NCBI GenBank assembly: GCA_016718505.1
Contig: JADKDE010000004.1
Coordinates: 1 to 64,000, forward strand
Direction of reading: 5' to 3'
DNA length: 64,000 nucleotides
From: Saprospiraceae bacterium
GTDB lineage: Bacteria; Bacteroidota; Bacteroidia; Chitinophagales; Saprospiraceae
Both the position numbers and the translations under genes were made by a program. A model generated the notes under the pieces. It made no database searches. It saw only the letters and a program-made list of their open reading frames with translations, and had not been told where the DNA came from. Shown in pieces: positions 15,695 to 25,370 of the stretch; the stretch's first letter is position 1, and each line of letters starts with the position of its first letter.

Positions 15695-16872
15695 ATGATG
15701 AAACAAATTATAGTCAGGCAAAAAGCAATCCAATCTATCCAAAGGAAGCACCCTTGGGTTTTTAGCGGAGGGATAGAAGAGAACCAGGATTTGGAAGAAG
15801 GAGATTTGGTTAGATTGATAGACAGCAAACAAAATTTCTTGGCGGTCGGATATTATTCGAAAGGGGCCAGTATCGCTGTTAGAATATTGAGTTTTGAGGA
15901 TGTTGAAATTGACAGTGCATTTTGGCATGACAAATTGCAAAATGCCTTAGAGAAAAGACTGAACACACTAGAGCTTGAAAATAATAAAACGATGCTTTCA
16001 GATTGATTCATGGTGAAGGTGATGACTTATCTGGACTGATCATAGATATCTATCATAACACGGCTGTGATTCAATGCCACTCTCTGGGTATTTGGTTGAT
16101 GAAAAATAAAATCGGAGCAGAATTGCAGAAAATCCGAGGTTGGAAAATAGAAGCTATCTATGTAAAATCTAAGGAGACACTGAAGCAATTCGCCCATTTA
16201 GTCGAGGATCATTTTATTGTTGGAAATAATCCAATTGTTGAGTTTTTAGAAAATGGAATTGTATTCCAAACCGATCTTGCCAATGCTCAAAAAACTGGCT
16301 TTTTTCTTGATCAAAGAAATAACCGAAAACTGCTAGGCGAAATTTCGAGAAACAAGACCGTGTTGAATGCATTCTGTTATACTGGGGGATTTAGCTTGTA
16401 TTCTCTCTTGCACGGAGCCACTAAGGTGGTTTCAGTGGACTATTCAAAAACCGCAATGGCACAGCTAGAGGCCAATCTTGCTTTGAATCATACTTCCCCA
16501 AATCATGTGTCAATCTGCGACGATGCCATGCATTTTTTTAAAGATAAGGAAAGTGAATGCTTTGACATAGTCGTCATAGATCCGCCAGCTTTCGCTAAAA
16601 GTCTTGCCAAAAAACACAATGCCGTCTCGGGATATAAAAGACTAAACGCTCTAGCCATCGAAAAAGTAAAAAAGGGAGGAATGTTGTTTACATTTTCTTG
16701 TTCTCAAGTCGTTGATGACAGACTTTTTCAAAATACGGTGATAGCTGCGTGTATCGAATCTGGACGAAAAGCCCAAATAATTCACAAATTAATGCAGGGG
16801 CAGGACCATCCAATCAATGTATATCATCCTGAAGGTTCTTACCTGAAAGGTCTTGTTTTGTTATTTGACTGA
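15695..16872 (+). CDS. RlmI-like class I rRNA (cytosine-C5) methyltransferase, broken by a single-base frameshift
   Basis: Two overlapping frames make one protein of about 392 residues. The first frame (15695-16006) holds the PUA domain (HPWVFSGGIEE, EGDLVRLIDSKQNFLAVGYY). The second holds LIHGEGDDLSGLIIDIY, the SAM-binding NAFCYTGGFSLYSL, VVSVDYSKTAM, VVIDPPAFAKS and FSCSQ, all typical of the RlmI/YccW family that methylates 23S rRNA cytosine. The frame changes at about 15991-15994: one extra base there gives AFRLIHGEGDD continuity, the usual junction of this family. No catalytic motif is damaged, so I treat it as an intact gene with an indel error. Its end overlaps the convergent glycosyltransferase by 12 bp. 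Confidence 0.88.
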
Positions 16873-18024
16873 TGGTACCAATCGACCTTTCCATTTTGGT
16901 TTTAAGCCAAAGACACTCAGGACTGCTACTATCGGTAGATAAACCAAGTGGTAAAATTCAGCAGATGGGAAATATTTCAATAAATATTCTGTCTTAAAAA
17001 CTTTGGTTATATCAGAAAGGAATGCATAGTCAATGAAAATTTTCACAGAGAGCTGAAAAAATAGTAATTTTCCAAATGTCTGAAAATCAATGAGTAAGCC
17101 CAATACTGATGTTAAAATGAGTACATGATGGAGCCCAATCGACAGGGCAATACCATTGATCCAATTATTACGCAATAAATTGGTCTTGCCACTCCATCTC
17201 AATCTTTGATGGATAAATTGATTCCATGTAGGTAGGGCATTGGTATAGACTATCGCATCGGGAGATTTGACGAAACCAATTTTATTTGGAAAGCGTTCGG
17301 ATATTTTTTTAGCCAAAAAAACGTCATCACCTGAGGCGACATGTCTGTAATCAGAGTATCCGCCGACTGCATCAAAGGCTGATTTGGTAAAAATCAAATT
17401 GGCACCGTTGGCCAAAAAGAATTTTTTGGAATGAATACCAGCGCAAGTGACGCCCATCATGGCTGCAAAATCTAACCCTTGGAAATAGTCAAATTTTGAC
17501 TTAGGTGCATTTATTAAGACTGGGCCAGTAGCTAAGTCAAGCTGATTGTTTTCAAGGTGCTGCACCATCGCAGAGACCCATGTAGGCTGATTGTGACAAT
17601 CTGCATCTGAAAGTAAAATATATTCTCCAGATGCATTTTTGATTGCAAACTCTATAGCCAACTTTTTGTGGGGCAAATTATCGTTGGTAGCGATATCCGA
17701 CAAAGAAAGTAGTTTGATATTGCTGTTGGGTGTTTTTTGTAGAAATTCCTGCACAATAATCGAAGTTCCATCATCAGAGAAGTCATCAATGATTATAATT
17801 TCGATTAAATGATTTGGATAGGACGAATTCTGAATGTCCACGATCCTTTGGATGATGGTATTTATCTCATTTCTGCATGGAATTACTGCGGATACTTTTT
17901 TTGAGTGGATCTTCAAATCCAAAATATCAGAGGTGGGATTCGAATTGAAAACCAGTCTTAAATTCCACTGAATGATTAAGTACAAAAAAGAAACACCTAG
18001 GCAAATCAGCACATATACTACCAT
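16861..18024 (-). CDS. Family 2 glycosyltransferase, membrane-anchored
   Basis: Protein of 387 residues with an N-terminal membrane helix (1-22), a GT-A glycosyltransferase domain and two or three C-terminal helices. Motifs: VIPCRNEINTI at the start of the domain, IIIIDDFSDDGT (first acidic motif), LLSDADC (metal-binding DxD-like), VASGDDVFLA, and QRLRW as the QxxRW motif of processive-type GT2 enzymes. These enzymes transfer a nucleotide-sugar unit to a growing polysaccharide or lipid carrier; the acceptor here is unknown. It is the last gene of a minus-strand run, 15 bp after the small membrane protein. Its stop overlaps the end of the convergent methyltransferase gene. Confidence 0.88.
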   Translation of the reverse strand: MVVYVLICLGVSFLYLIIQWNLRLVFNSNPTSDILDLKIHSKKVSAVIPCRNEINTIIQRIVDIQNSSYPNHLIEIIIIDDFSDDGTSIIVQEFLQKTPNSNIKLLSLSDIATNDNLPHKKLAIEFAIKNASGEYILLSDADCHNQPTWVSAMVQHLENNQLDLATGPVLINAPKSKFDYFQGLDFAAMMGVTCAGIHSKKFFLANGANLIFTKSAFDAVGGYSDYRHVASGDDVFLAKKISERFPNKIGFVKSPDAIVYTNALPTWNQFIHQRLRWSGKTNLLRNNWINGIALSIGLHHVLILTSVLGLLIDFQTFGKLLFFQLSVKIFIDYAFLSDITKVFKTEYLLKYFPSAEFYHLVYLPIVAVLSVFGLKPKWKGRLVPSVK

Positions 18025-18039
18025 AAAAAACTATTCATC

Positions 18040-18453
18040 TCATCGCTTATTGTAGCTGCTTTCGTCCTCCACAGGAAGCTCTTCATATTCTGTGTATTCT
18101 GTAGCTTGTCGCTTCGAATAAATGGGTTCTTTCTGAGGAAATAGCCAACTAGAACTAAATATTGATTTGACGAATAGATATCCTATGACGAAAGGGAACG
18201 CAAGAATATTAAGAATAATTATAAGAATTCCAAAAATGGGGTTTTGGGATAATCTTGATCCTAATTCCTTGACGTGATCGAGGACTACATTATAATTAAA
18301 AATCAACGAACATATCAAGAGTACTGGTGAAATGGCCGCCAAAATCTTGAAAAGCCCTACTGCAAGATAATAGAAACCCACTAAAACCAATACACTAATA
18401 AATAAACTAACTATCCAATTGCCTGAACTAAAAGCTATTCTTTTCTGAATCAT
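18040..18453 (-). CDS. Small membrane protein of unknown function
   Basis: Protein of 137 residues with three hydrophobic segments (about 12-33, 33-50 and 70-95) and a charged C-terminal tail with many E and Y (KRQATEYTEYEELPVEDESS). No family is recognised. It sits between accC (69 bp) and the glycosyltransferase (15 bp) on the same strand, so it may be co-transcribed with the glycosyltransferase. The tail is likely cytoplasmic. Confidence 0.7.
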   Translation of the reverse strand: MIQKRIAFSSGNWIVSLFISVLVLVGFYYLAVGLFKILAAISPVLLICSLIFNYNVVLDHVKELGSRLSQNPIFGILIIILNILAFPFVIGYLFVKSIFSSSWLFPQKEPIYSKRQATEYTEYEELPVEDESSYNKR

Positions 18454-18522
18454 TATTATTTGAATTTATACCATTAAAACCTTAGAGATGGGCTAATAGT
18501 TCCAAAATCCACCTGTACCCGA

Positions 18523-19991
18523 TTATTCCCTTGTATTTTTCGACCAATTGGTAGAAAAGGCGGTTGGGGGACTTAGTTGATGATATCGATTGGCTGCAAT
18601 TAAAGCTGCAAGCTTACTGATAATTGCCTGGTCAGATTTTTTTCTTTCTAAAATATTATCAGTTTTGAAATAGTTTTGGATAAAATGGGTATCGAAATCA
18701 CCTTCTATAAAATGCGGATTGTTTAATACGAAAGTTCCAAATTCTAAAGTGGTTTCGACGCCACTTATTTCATATTGTTTGATGGCTTGAAGCAAGCGAT
18801 ATATCGCTTCTCGTCGAGAAGAACCATGTACGATTAGTTTGGCAATCATGGGATCATAATAAATGGAAATTTCTTGACCCACATCCATACCATCGTCCAC
18901 GCGTATGCCGTCTCCTGAAGGTCGATTATAGGTTTCTAAGACGCCAATACTTGGCAAAAAGTCATTGAATGGATCTTCTGCACATACTCTCAATTCTATG
19001 GCATGTCCCGAAATTTTTAGGTCGTTTTGGGTAAAATGAAGGGGCATTCCTTGGGCTACTTTTATCTGTTGTTCCACGAGGTCAACGCCAGTAATGAGCT
19101 CTGTCACGGGATGTTCAACTTGCAATCTCGTATTCACTTCTAGGAAATAAAAATTGTTGTTTTTATCCACTAAAAACTCTACAGTACCCGCGCTGGTATA
19201 ATTACATGCTTTTGCTAATCGAATGGCTGCTTCGCCCATTTCTGCTCTTAGATTTGGGGTCAGCAGGGAGGATGGAGCCTCCTCTATCAGCTTTTGGTGT
19301 CTTCTTTGGATGGAGCACTCCCTTTCGAAAAGGTGAACAATATTGCCCATTTGATCCCCTAAGATTTGGATTTCGATATGACGTGGATTTTCTACATATT
19401 TTTCTATAAATACCGACCCGTCACCAAATGAGGCCAAAGCTTCACTGCTCGCCCTTTCTAGCTGCGATAGAAATTCGCTCTCTTCATGAACGATCCTCAT
19501 GCCTTTACCACCGCCGCCAGCGGATGCTTTTATTAGGATGGGAAAACCAATTTTTATAGCAATTCCTAGGGCTTCTTGTTGATCTGTGATTGCATTTTTT
19601 GTGCCGGGTACCATTGGTACATTGACGCTATCCGCAATCTCCTTTGCAGCTATTTTTGAGCCCATGGACTCGATGGTTTGAGGGCTTGGTCCAATAAAAA
19701 TCATGCCCGCATCTTTAACTTTTTGTGCAAAAAGCGCATTTTCTGAAAGGAAGCCATATCCTGGGTGTATGCCGTTTACGCCCAATTTTAGGGCTTCTTC
19801 GATGATTTTATCTCCCAATAGATAGGATTGATTGGATGGCCCAAATGTATCGCCTCATCTGCGAATAAAACGTGCGATGCTGTTCTATCAACGTCGGAAT
19901 ATACTGCGACGGTCTTGATTCCCATCTTTTTGCATGTTTTCATGACTCTAATGGCTATCTCTCCTCTGTTGGCTATCAAGATTTTCTGCAT
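18523..19991 (-). CDS. accC: Biotin carboxylase subunit (AccC type), broken by a single-base frameshift
   Basis: Two overlapping frames make one protein of about 489 residues. The N-terminal frame (19991 down to 19788) gives MQKILIANRGEIAIRVMKTCKKMG and VYSDVDRTASHVLFADEA. The second frame carries on with GDKIIEEALKLGVNGIHPGYGFLSENA, the ATP-grasp glycine loop KASAGGGGKGMR, FIEKYVENPRHIEIQ, ERECSIQRRHQKLIEEAPS and NFYFLEVNTRLQVEHPVTE. It carboxylates biotin with ATP and bicarbonate, for acetyl-CoA or propionyl-CoA carboxylase. The frame is restored by one extra C in CCC at 19840-19842 (a G-run on the coding strand), giving HLGPSN continuity. The tail beyond the normal AccC end (ALIAANRYHQLS...STNW) resembles acyl-CoA carboxylase subunits. 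No BCCP or transferase gene lies nearby. Confidence 0.9.
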
Positions 19992-20000
19992 GATTTGGTG

Positions 20001-21176
20001 TTAATTGATTTTTTCTAATGCTTGTAAAATATCTTGGAGTAAAAGCTCCTGGTCTTCTAATCCTATGTAGAATCTAATGAATTGAAATGGCAAATAAGGC
20101 TTGATGCCCTGAACCCCGTAAAATGCGCAGGTGGGGAATATCAATGACTCGTGACCTCCCCATGAAACTGCAAACAGAAAGTGTCTCACAGAATGTACAA
20201 AATCTTCAACTTCTTGCATCGAATCAGTATTTAATTCTAGTGAGAATAGTCCACCATTTCCTTTCATTTGTGACTTGATAAGGCTTGCTTGGGGATGATT
20301 TGGGTCTTGTGTATAGTATATCTTTTTGATTTTTGGATTTTGGGCCAAGTGATCAACTATATAGCGGCAGGAACTGTCACTTCGTTCTACACGCAGCGCC
20401 AAGGTCCTTAGGCCTCTAATCATCAAAAAAGCATCATTGGGGCTAATGATTGATCCCAGTATCATATACTCTTGCTTAGCTATCTGCCTGATAATGTGAT
20501 TGTTAGCGCAAATGACACCGCCCAAAATGTCACTGTGTCCATTCAGATACTTTGATGCGGAATGGATGACTATATCAATGCCAAAGCTTAACGGATTTTG
20601 ATAAATCGGGGTGCAGTGCGTGTTGTCTATGGCGGTGATGATGTTATTTTCTCGTGCAAAATTGGCTACAAAACGCAAATCTTGAACTTCGAAAGTCAAG
20701 CTGTTGGGACTTTCCAAATATATGAGCTTGGTGTTATCCTTGGTGGCTTTTATAAAATTGGCATTGTTTGTCCCATCGATGAAAGTGGACTCTACGCCGA
20801 ATCGCGCCAACAAATTGGTTAGTAGTTTATAGGTCCATGAATAGGGATTTTGAATGCAAATGACGTGGTCCCCTGCTTTTACTTGACTTATAACCGCCAT
20901 GGCGATGGCAGCACTTCCAGAGCTTGTAATAATGCTATCTTCTGCGCCTTCTAGGGCGGCTATTTTTTTGCGAAGGATGTGTACCGTAGGGTTATTGCCT
21001 CTGGTATAGATATTGGACGTCCATTCGTTGACTATTTTTTCTCTAAAGCTATCGAGGGTTTTAAAATGGAAGTTGCTCGACTGAATGATGGGCGGAGCTA
21101 CTGCTTGAAAATAGTCTTCCCTATTTTCACCCAATTCATTCAATATTTCGCTGATTGAATATTTGGTCGATGACAT
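20001..21176 (-). CDS. Cys/Met-metabolism PLP enzyme (cystathionine gamma-synthase/beta-lyase type)
   Basis: Pyridoxal-phosphate enzyme of 391 residues in the trans-sulfuration family. Seen: AVAPPIIQSSNF, the YTRGNNPT phosphate- and substrate-binding segment, SSGSAAIAMAV, YLESPNSLTFEVQDL, AIDNTHCTPIYQNPL and the lysine motif IHSASKYLNGHSD, whose lysine forms the Schiff base. The C-terminal domain has WGGHESLIFP and RFYIGLED. Substrate (cystathionine, O-acylhomoserine or methionine) cannot be decided from sequence. The stop lies 9 bp upstream of the accC start, so the two may share a transcript. Confidence 0.88.
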   Translation of the reverse strand: MSSTKYSISEILNELGENREDYFQAVAPPIIQSSNFHFKTLDSFREKIVNEWTSNIYTRGNNPTVHILRKKIAALEGAEDSIITSSGSAAIAMAVISQVKAGDHVICIQNPYSWTYKLLTNLLARFGVESTFIDGTNNANFIKATKDNTKLIYLESPNSLTFEVQDLRFVANFARENNIITAIDNTHCTPIYQNPLSFGIDIVIHSASKYLNGHSDILGGVICANNHIIRQIAKQEYMILGSIISPNDAFLMIRGLRTLALRVERSDSSCRYIVDHLAQNPKIKKIYYTQDPNHPQASLIKSQMKGNGGLFSLELNTDSMQEVEDFVHSVRHFLFAVSWGGHESLIFPTCAFYGVQGIKPYLPFQFIRFYIGLEDQELLLQDILQALEKIN

Positions 21177-21319
21177 TTAAAAAATATAAAACTAAATAAT
21201 TGCAAATAATGTTAAATAACTTACTTGAGTCATATCGAAACAAGGTAAATTTATTATAACACAAGGTATGTCATTTCTTTAGTAAAACCAAAAAGAGAAT
21301 ACCTATAAATCATCCCTGA

Positions 21320-21840
21320 ATGACAGATACTTTGAAAGAAATGAAAACCAACAAAGGCAATAAACTTTATGAATTATCCATGCAGCATGGAGTATTGGTG
21401 GTTTTTTTGAGGCATTTTGGATGTGCTTTTTGCCGAGAAGCCCTGCACGAGTTGAGCGAACAAAAAAATCTCTTGTAAAGTCTGGAGTAAAGTTGGTATT
21501 TGTCCACATGTCTGACGATGAAACGGCTGACCTGTTTTTTAAAAAAATGGGACTAGGGGGCATAGAGCATGTTTCAGACATTCAATCAAAATATTATTCA
21601 AAATTTGGTTTGGTCAAAGCCAGCTTTAATCAATTGTTTGGGCTTAATAATTTCATCCGTGGTTTCACTTCTGGAGCATTTTTGGGTAGGTATGGTATCG
21701 CCAATATCGCAGGAGATGCTTTTCAGATGCCGGGTGTTTTTGCTATCTCTCAAGGGGAAATAAAATCTAGCTTTAGACATAAACTCATCTCTGATCGCCC
21801 AAATTATATCGAACTGGCGGGAGCGATAAGTCCTACTTAA
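21320..21840 (+). CDS. Peroxiredoxin-like AhpC/TSA-family protein, broken by a single-base frameshift
   Basis: Two overlapping frames together encode about 173 residues. The first starts at ATG 21320 (MTDTLKEMKTNKGNKLYE), followed by VLVVFLRHFGCAFCREALHEL, a thioredoxin-fold active site with two cysteines (C-x2-C). The second frame continues with VKSGVKLVFVHMSDDETADLFFKKMG, SKYYSKFGLVKASFNQLFGL and PGVFAISQGEI. This matches the peroxiredoxin-like group related to AhpC/TSA and selenoprotein L. The frames join if one A is added to the seven-A run at 21472-21478. It probably reduces peroxides or disulfides in the cytoplasm; the substrate is unknown. A structured intergenic repeat lies 18 bp after the stop. 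Confidence 0.82.
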
Positions 21841-21858
21841 AGTACAGTTGTAATCCAA

Positions 21859-21975
21859 GAGCGCAAGGGATAGTAGTGGTCGTCTCGGATCATGATAATG
21901 TCGAGACGAGTCTTGAAGAGACCAAAGCCACGCATAGCCCGGTCTGAAGTCGAAGACGAAGGATGCGCCCAACAT
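21859..21975 (+). repeat. Structured intergenic repeat, copy A
   Basis: GC-rich element of about 117 bp starting GAGCGCAAGGGATAGTAGTGG and ending GGATGCGCCC. It holds an inverted repeat CGTCTCG (21881-21887) / CGAGACG (21902-21908). It also has ACCAAAGCCACGCATAGCCCGGTC before a second small hairpin (GTCT/AGAC). It is one of four related copies, all just after stop codons. Confidence 0.7.
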
Positions 21976-22045
21976 ACCCCCCAACAACTCTGAGGTATCA
22001 AAATAAAATTTTGGTCCCCCATTGCTGTATTTTGTAGTTTTGACC

Positions 22046-22053
22046 TACTTTTG
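22046..22053 (+). promoter_or_regulatory. Candidate -7 box upstream of the periplasmic-binding lipoprotein
   Basis: TACTTTTG matches TAnnTTTG, with a weak TTGC 20 nt upstream. It overlaps the longer possible start of the next gene (22051), which favours the ATG at 22075 as the real start. Confidence 0.45.
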
Positions 22054-22074
22054 TATAAATTATTGAAAATTCTA

Positions 22075-23442
22075 ATGTTGAAGATAAGGCTATTTATCGT
22101 AATTCTAAGCGGATTCATGCTGGCAAGTTTGCTGTCTGGATGTTTCTCATCGAAGGCTGCTGTAGGCACAAAAGCAGAAAAAAGCCCTGTGGGGCAAGTG
22201 TCACACAAACCCAAAATTGATACCATAAAGTTCACCGAGGTCGATCCTGCGAAGCATCCCCCAATCACAAATACCCCAAATAAAAAGACTGAACCAACGG
22301 TCGAAAAAGGGATAGTTACCAATTTTCAAAGCCAGTTTAAGGAGGGTTATCAGATCGCAGGACTGTTTCCTATGTATTCGCAAAAGCAAATGGAAATAGC
22401 CAAAATCAATGATAATGTCTTGAGAATCATACAGTTCTACAACGGTATGAAGATGGGTTTGGAGCAACTCGGAAACGAAGGGATCAAAGTTTCGCTGAGT
22501 ACTTTTGACATCGCGGGTGGGGATACCGTAAAAACCCTTTTGAATAAATTGCCTAGAAAGCCAGATCTAATCATTGGGCCGTACAAGACGGATAATTTGG
22601 TGACAGTCGTTGAATATGCGAATAAAAATCAAATCCAGGTATTGTCCCCATGGGCTACTCCTGGGACTTTGGGACAAGTTTTTTCTAATATCGTCTATTG
22701 TAAGCCCAGTATAAAATCACATGCCGAAAAGGCAATACAACTCCTAAAGTCTTCTTGTACGGACGGAAAAATTATAGGTGTGTGTAGAAAATCGGATGTT
22801 CGTCAGCAGAATCTTTGGCAAAGTTTCAAGGCGGTACTGGTCAATAATGATATAAATGTAGAGGAATGTTTGTTGTCAGATACAATCAATAAGATTGAGA
22901 TGAGCGCCTTGTCCTCTTTAATCGACGGACAAAAATGCAATTATATTTTCTTGCCGTATATGTACGAAGACGTAACGATTTCTCAGTTGTTGAGAAAAAT
23001 AAATAGCGTGAGAAATGGCCGCAATGTGAAGGTGATTGGATTCGAGTCTTGGCTGGATCTCCAGAAGTGTACTCCTGATCTGATCATGGGTAGCAACATC
23101 CAATTCATAGCTCCATATTTTTATGATAAGGAAGACGAAAAAATGAATTTGTTCGCCAAGCGATACCACAATAAGTTCGGTTGTCTGCCTGAGAGCGAGG
23201 CGTTTTATGGCTACGATGTGATGCTTTGGGCAGGACGGATGATGAAAAAATATGGAACCATTTGGCTTGGAAATGGCTTGAATGCCCCACCACCAGGCGA
23301 GGGCTATTTTCAACCATTTTTATTCAAGAAAAATGCATTGATGGGTAATAGTGCGGATAGCGATGTGGAGTATTTTCAAAATACCAAGGTCCAAGCATAT
23401 GAATACAAAGAGTTCAAATTTAGGCCCATCGAGACCAATTAA
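22075..23442 (+). CDS. Lipoprotein with periplasmic-binding-protein type 1 fold
   Basis: Lipoprotein of 455 residues from ATG 22075. Signal peptide MLKIRLFIVILSGFMLASLLSGC has a proper lipobox (LLSGC, cysteine at 23). A proline-rich linker of about 75 residues follows, then a fold resembling Leu/Ile/Val-binding and receptor family ligand-binding proteins: YQIAGLFPMYSQKQ, FYNGMKMGLEQLGNEGIKVSLSTFDIAGG, LPRKPDLIIGPYKTDNL, VLSPWATPG, KVIGFESWLDL, ESEAFYGYDVMLWAGRM. Such proteins bind small ligands; related lipoproteins occur in Bacteroidota beside LysM or cell-wall proteins. No transporter genes are adjacent, so a sensor or scaffold role is as likely as uptake. Confidence 0.78.
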   Translation: MLKIRLFIVILSGFMLASLLSGCFSSKAAVGTKAEKSPVGQVSHKPKIDTIKFTEVDPAKHPPITNTPNKKTEPTVEKGIVTNFQSQFKEGYQIAGLFPMYSQKQMEIAKINDNVLRIIQFYNGMKMGLEQLGNEGIKVSLSTFDIAGGDTVKTLLNKLPRKPDLIIGPYKTDNLVTVVEYANKNQIQVLSPWATPGTLGQVFSNIVYCKPSIKSHAEKAIQLLKSSCTDGKIIGVCRKSDVRQQNLWQSFKAVLVNNDINVEECLLSDTINKIEMSALSSLIDGQKCNYIFLPYMYEDVTISQLLRKINSVRNGRNVKVIGFESWLDLQKCTPDLIMGSNIQFIAPYFYDKEDEKMNLFAKRYHNKFGCLPESEAFYGYDVMLWAGRMMKKYGTIWLGNGLNAPPPGEGYFQPFLFKKNALMGNSADSDVEYFQNTKVQAYEYKEFKFRPIETN

Positions 23443-24017
23443 TTTTCAAGGAATAGGGTAGGACCTTTTTTACAAAGTTGGGCTATGGTTGAGAGGTCGG
23501 TAGGATCGCTTGTTTCTTGTTCATTGCTTGGATTCCGAAGATCTAAAATGTTTTTTTCATAAGATTTTTCAAAGGTTGTGGTTTCATATAATTCAAGTTC
23601 TTTTAGTCCAAAAATCTTGACGACACGATTCAGAAGATCAAGATTTAAGTCCCAAAGAAATGATGGCTTTTTATCTAAAACTGGGGCTATGCATTCGAAA
23701 ACGTGATCATAATATGGATAACGAAAACAGTGCATTTTGATGCTTGAAATATGCAGTTTTCGCCAATCTTCGCTGTATGAAATTCTGATGTCTTTGATCG
23801 GACAATTTTGATTTTTTCCTCCTTCTAATGGAACGCTTAAAAACTGATTTCCGTGCGCAAAAGGCAAGATGGTTCTATTTCTAAAGGACTTTTTTTGAAA
23901 ATTTTCGCAGGCTTCTAGAACCCAATGACCATATTGATTGCCGTGAAGCAAGGATTCAATCGTGGGCCAATATTGCGTGGTCGTGAGTAAAAATGTTTTA
24001 TCCTTAAAATTCATCAA
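23439..24017 (-). CDS. WbqC-like family protein
   Basis: Protein of 192 residues that matches the WbqC-like family: an early LTTTQYWPTIES, a middle FRNRTILPFAHGNQFLSVPLEGG, IRISYSEDWRKLHISSIKMHCFRYPYYDHVFE, and FLWDLNLDLLNRVVKIFGL. Family members occur in polysaccharide gene sets and are suspected to act on nucleotide-sugar precursors, but no reaction is established. It overlaps the upstream aldo/keto reductase gene by 4 bp (ATGA-type), so translation of the two is probably coupled. Its stop overlaps the end of the convergent lipoprotein gene by 4 bp. Confidence 0.85.
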   Translation of the reverse strand: MMNFKDKTFLLTTTQYWPTIESLLHGNQYGHWVLEACENFQKKSFRNRTILPFAHGNQFLSVPLEGGKNQNCPIKDIRISYSEDWRKLHISSIKMHCFRYPYYDHVFECIAPVLDKKPSFLWDLNLDLLNRVVKIFGLKELELYETTTFEKSYEKNILDLRNPSNEQETSDPTDLSTIAQLCKKGPTLFLEN

Positions 24018-24997
24018 AAAGGTGGATGCACGGGTTTATTTTTTAGAATTCCCTCTATTTGGGCGATGATCTCAGGTGTCAAAAGTGGCAAAATTTCTAA
24101 GGATTTGAGGTTTTCCTCCAGTTGAGCTTCTTTGGATGCGCCTAGGATGACGGTACTGACATTAGGATTGTTCAGGCACCACGCGATGGCCATTTGGCTG
24201 AGTGTAAATCCTAGTTCCTTGGCTAGTCTGTTGAGGGTGATAGACAGTTGAATATTTTCTTCGGTTAAATTTTTTTCCTTGAGCCATTCCAGTTCAGCCC
24301 TTGTCAGTCTCGTTTCTTCGTTTAGATGTGCGTGGTATTTGGTAGTGAAAAGCCCACTGGCAAGTGGCGACCAAATCGTGGTCCCCAACCCAACGGTCTT
24401 GTATATTTGAGCATATTCAACTTCCACTTTATCTCTGCAAAGCATATTGTACTGGGGCTGCTCCATGGATGGCCCGATGAGGTTATTTGCTTTGGCAACC
24501 ATATGAGCTTCCATAATCTCCATGGCTGACCACTCGGAAGTACCCCAATAAAAAATCTTACCTTGCTGGATCAGGTGATTCATAGCAAATACTGTTTCTT
24601 CAATGGGTGTCGATTTGTCGGGTCGATGACAGAAGAATAAGTCCAAATATTCCACTTGAAGTCTGTCCAGGGCAGCGTGACAGGCTTCGAATAAATGCTT
24701 GCGATGAAGCCCTCTTTGTGTTGGCAATTTACCGCCATCACCAAAATAAACTTTGGAAGAGACTATATAAGATGATCGATCCCAATTGAGGTTTTTGAGG
24801 ATTTTACCCATCACGCGTTCGGATTTTCCACTCGCATAGATCTCGGCATTGTCAAAAAAATTGATCCCAGCCTCGTATGCTTTGACCATCAGCCGTTCCG
24901 CAACATCGTCGCCGATCTGATTTCCAAATGTTATCCATGAACCGAATGAAAGTGCACTTACGGGCAACCCCGTTTTTCCTAATTTTCTATATTCCAT
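24014..24997 (-). CDS. Aldo/keto reductase, potassium-channel-beta-like
   Basis: NADPH-dependent aldo/keto reductase of 327 residues with a complete (beta/alpha)8 barrel. Catalytic residues: D and Y in NFFDNAEIYASGKSE, the lysine in SYIVSSKVYFG and the histidine in LDLFFCHRPD. Other family segments are EWSAMEIMEA, TTIWSPLASGLFTTKY and STVILGASKEAQLEENLKSL. The pattern MEYRKLGKTGLPVSALSFGSW and the substrate loops are of the Kv-beta/YghZ subgroup, which reduces aldehydes and ketones such as methylglyoxal. It overlaps wbqC-like by 4 bp. Confidence 0.92.
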   Translation of the reverse strand: MEYRKLGKTGLPVSALSFGSWITFGNQIGDDVAERLMVKAYEAGINFFDNAEIYASGKSERVMGKILKNLNWDRSSYIVSSKVYFGDGGKLPTQRGLHRKHLFEACHAALDRLQVEYLDLFFCHRPDKSTPIEETVFAMNHLIQQGKIFYWGTSEWSAMEIMEAHMVAKANNLIGPSMEQPQYNMLCRDKVEVEYAQIYKTVGLGTTIWSPLASGLFTTKYHAHLNEETRLTRAELEWLKEKNLTEENIQLSITLNRLAKELGFTLSQMAIAWCLNNPNVSTVILGASKEAQLEENLKSLEILPLLTPEIIAQIEGILKNKPVHPPF

Positions 24998-25370
24998 AAT
25001 AATTTTAAATGGATGAAATCTGATTAAAAAAATTAAATTCTCAGAATAGGTCTAATAAAATCCCTACGAGTATATCAAACAAGAGGGATTATCAAAAGTT
25101 GAAAAGCTGATATATGAGTAGTTTTAGTAGATGAAAAAAAATGCAATCAAAGACAGCTATTCAATGCAAAAATCCATATAATATATTTTAGATTGATTAA
25201 ATAAAGTGATTAAATTGCTTCGATTAAGTTTAATATTGAATGAAACGTTATAATATTTGGCTGATGGACTTTCTGTAAATTTAAATAAAAGTGAAAAATT
25301 AGTGGTTTTTGCTCCAAAAAATTATATCTTTGATGCAAATATTTTAAAAATAACACACTAGAATATCGAT
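24998..25370. other. AT-rich intergenic gap between divergent genes
   Basis: No gene, repeat or structured RNA is apparent in these 373 bp. A likely -7 promoter box for the E2 gene lies near the right end (25325-25332). Confidence 0.5.
25325..25332 (+). promoter_or_regulatory. Candidate -7 box for the E2 gene
   Basis: TATCTTTG matches TAnnTTTG. A TTTG exists upstream but only 13 nt away, so the -33 element is weak. It lies 38 bp before the ATG. Confidence 0.4.

Noticed and set aside
15990..21480. Programmed ribosomal frameshifts in the RlmI-like, accC and peroxiredoxin-like genes
   Set aside because: The breaks occur in six unrelated families without shared slippery heptamers and mostly as single-base losses in homopolymers, which fits sequence error better.
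21859..21975. Structured repeat copies as tRNA or known riboswitch
   Set aside because: No cloverleaf, T-loop motif or recognised riboswitch core; they lie after stop codons rather than before starts.
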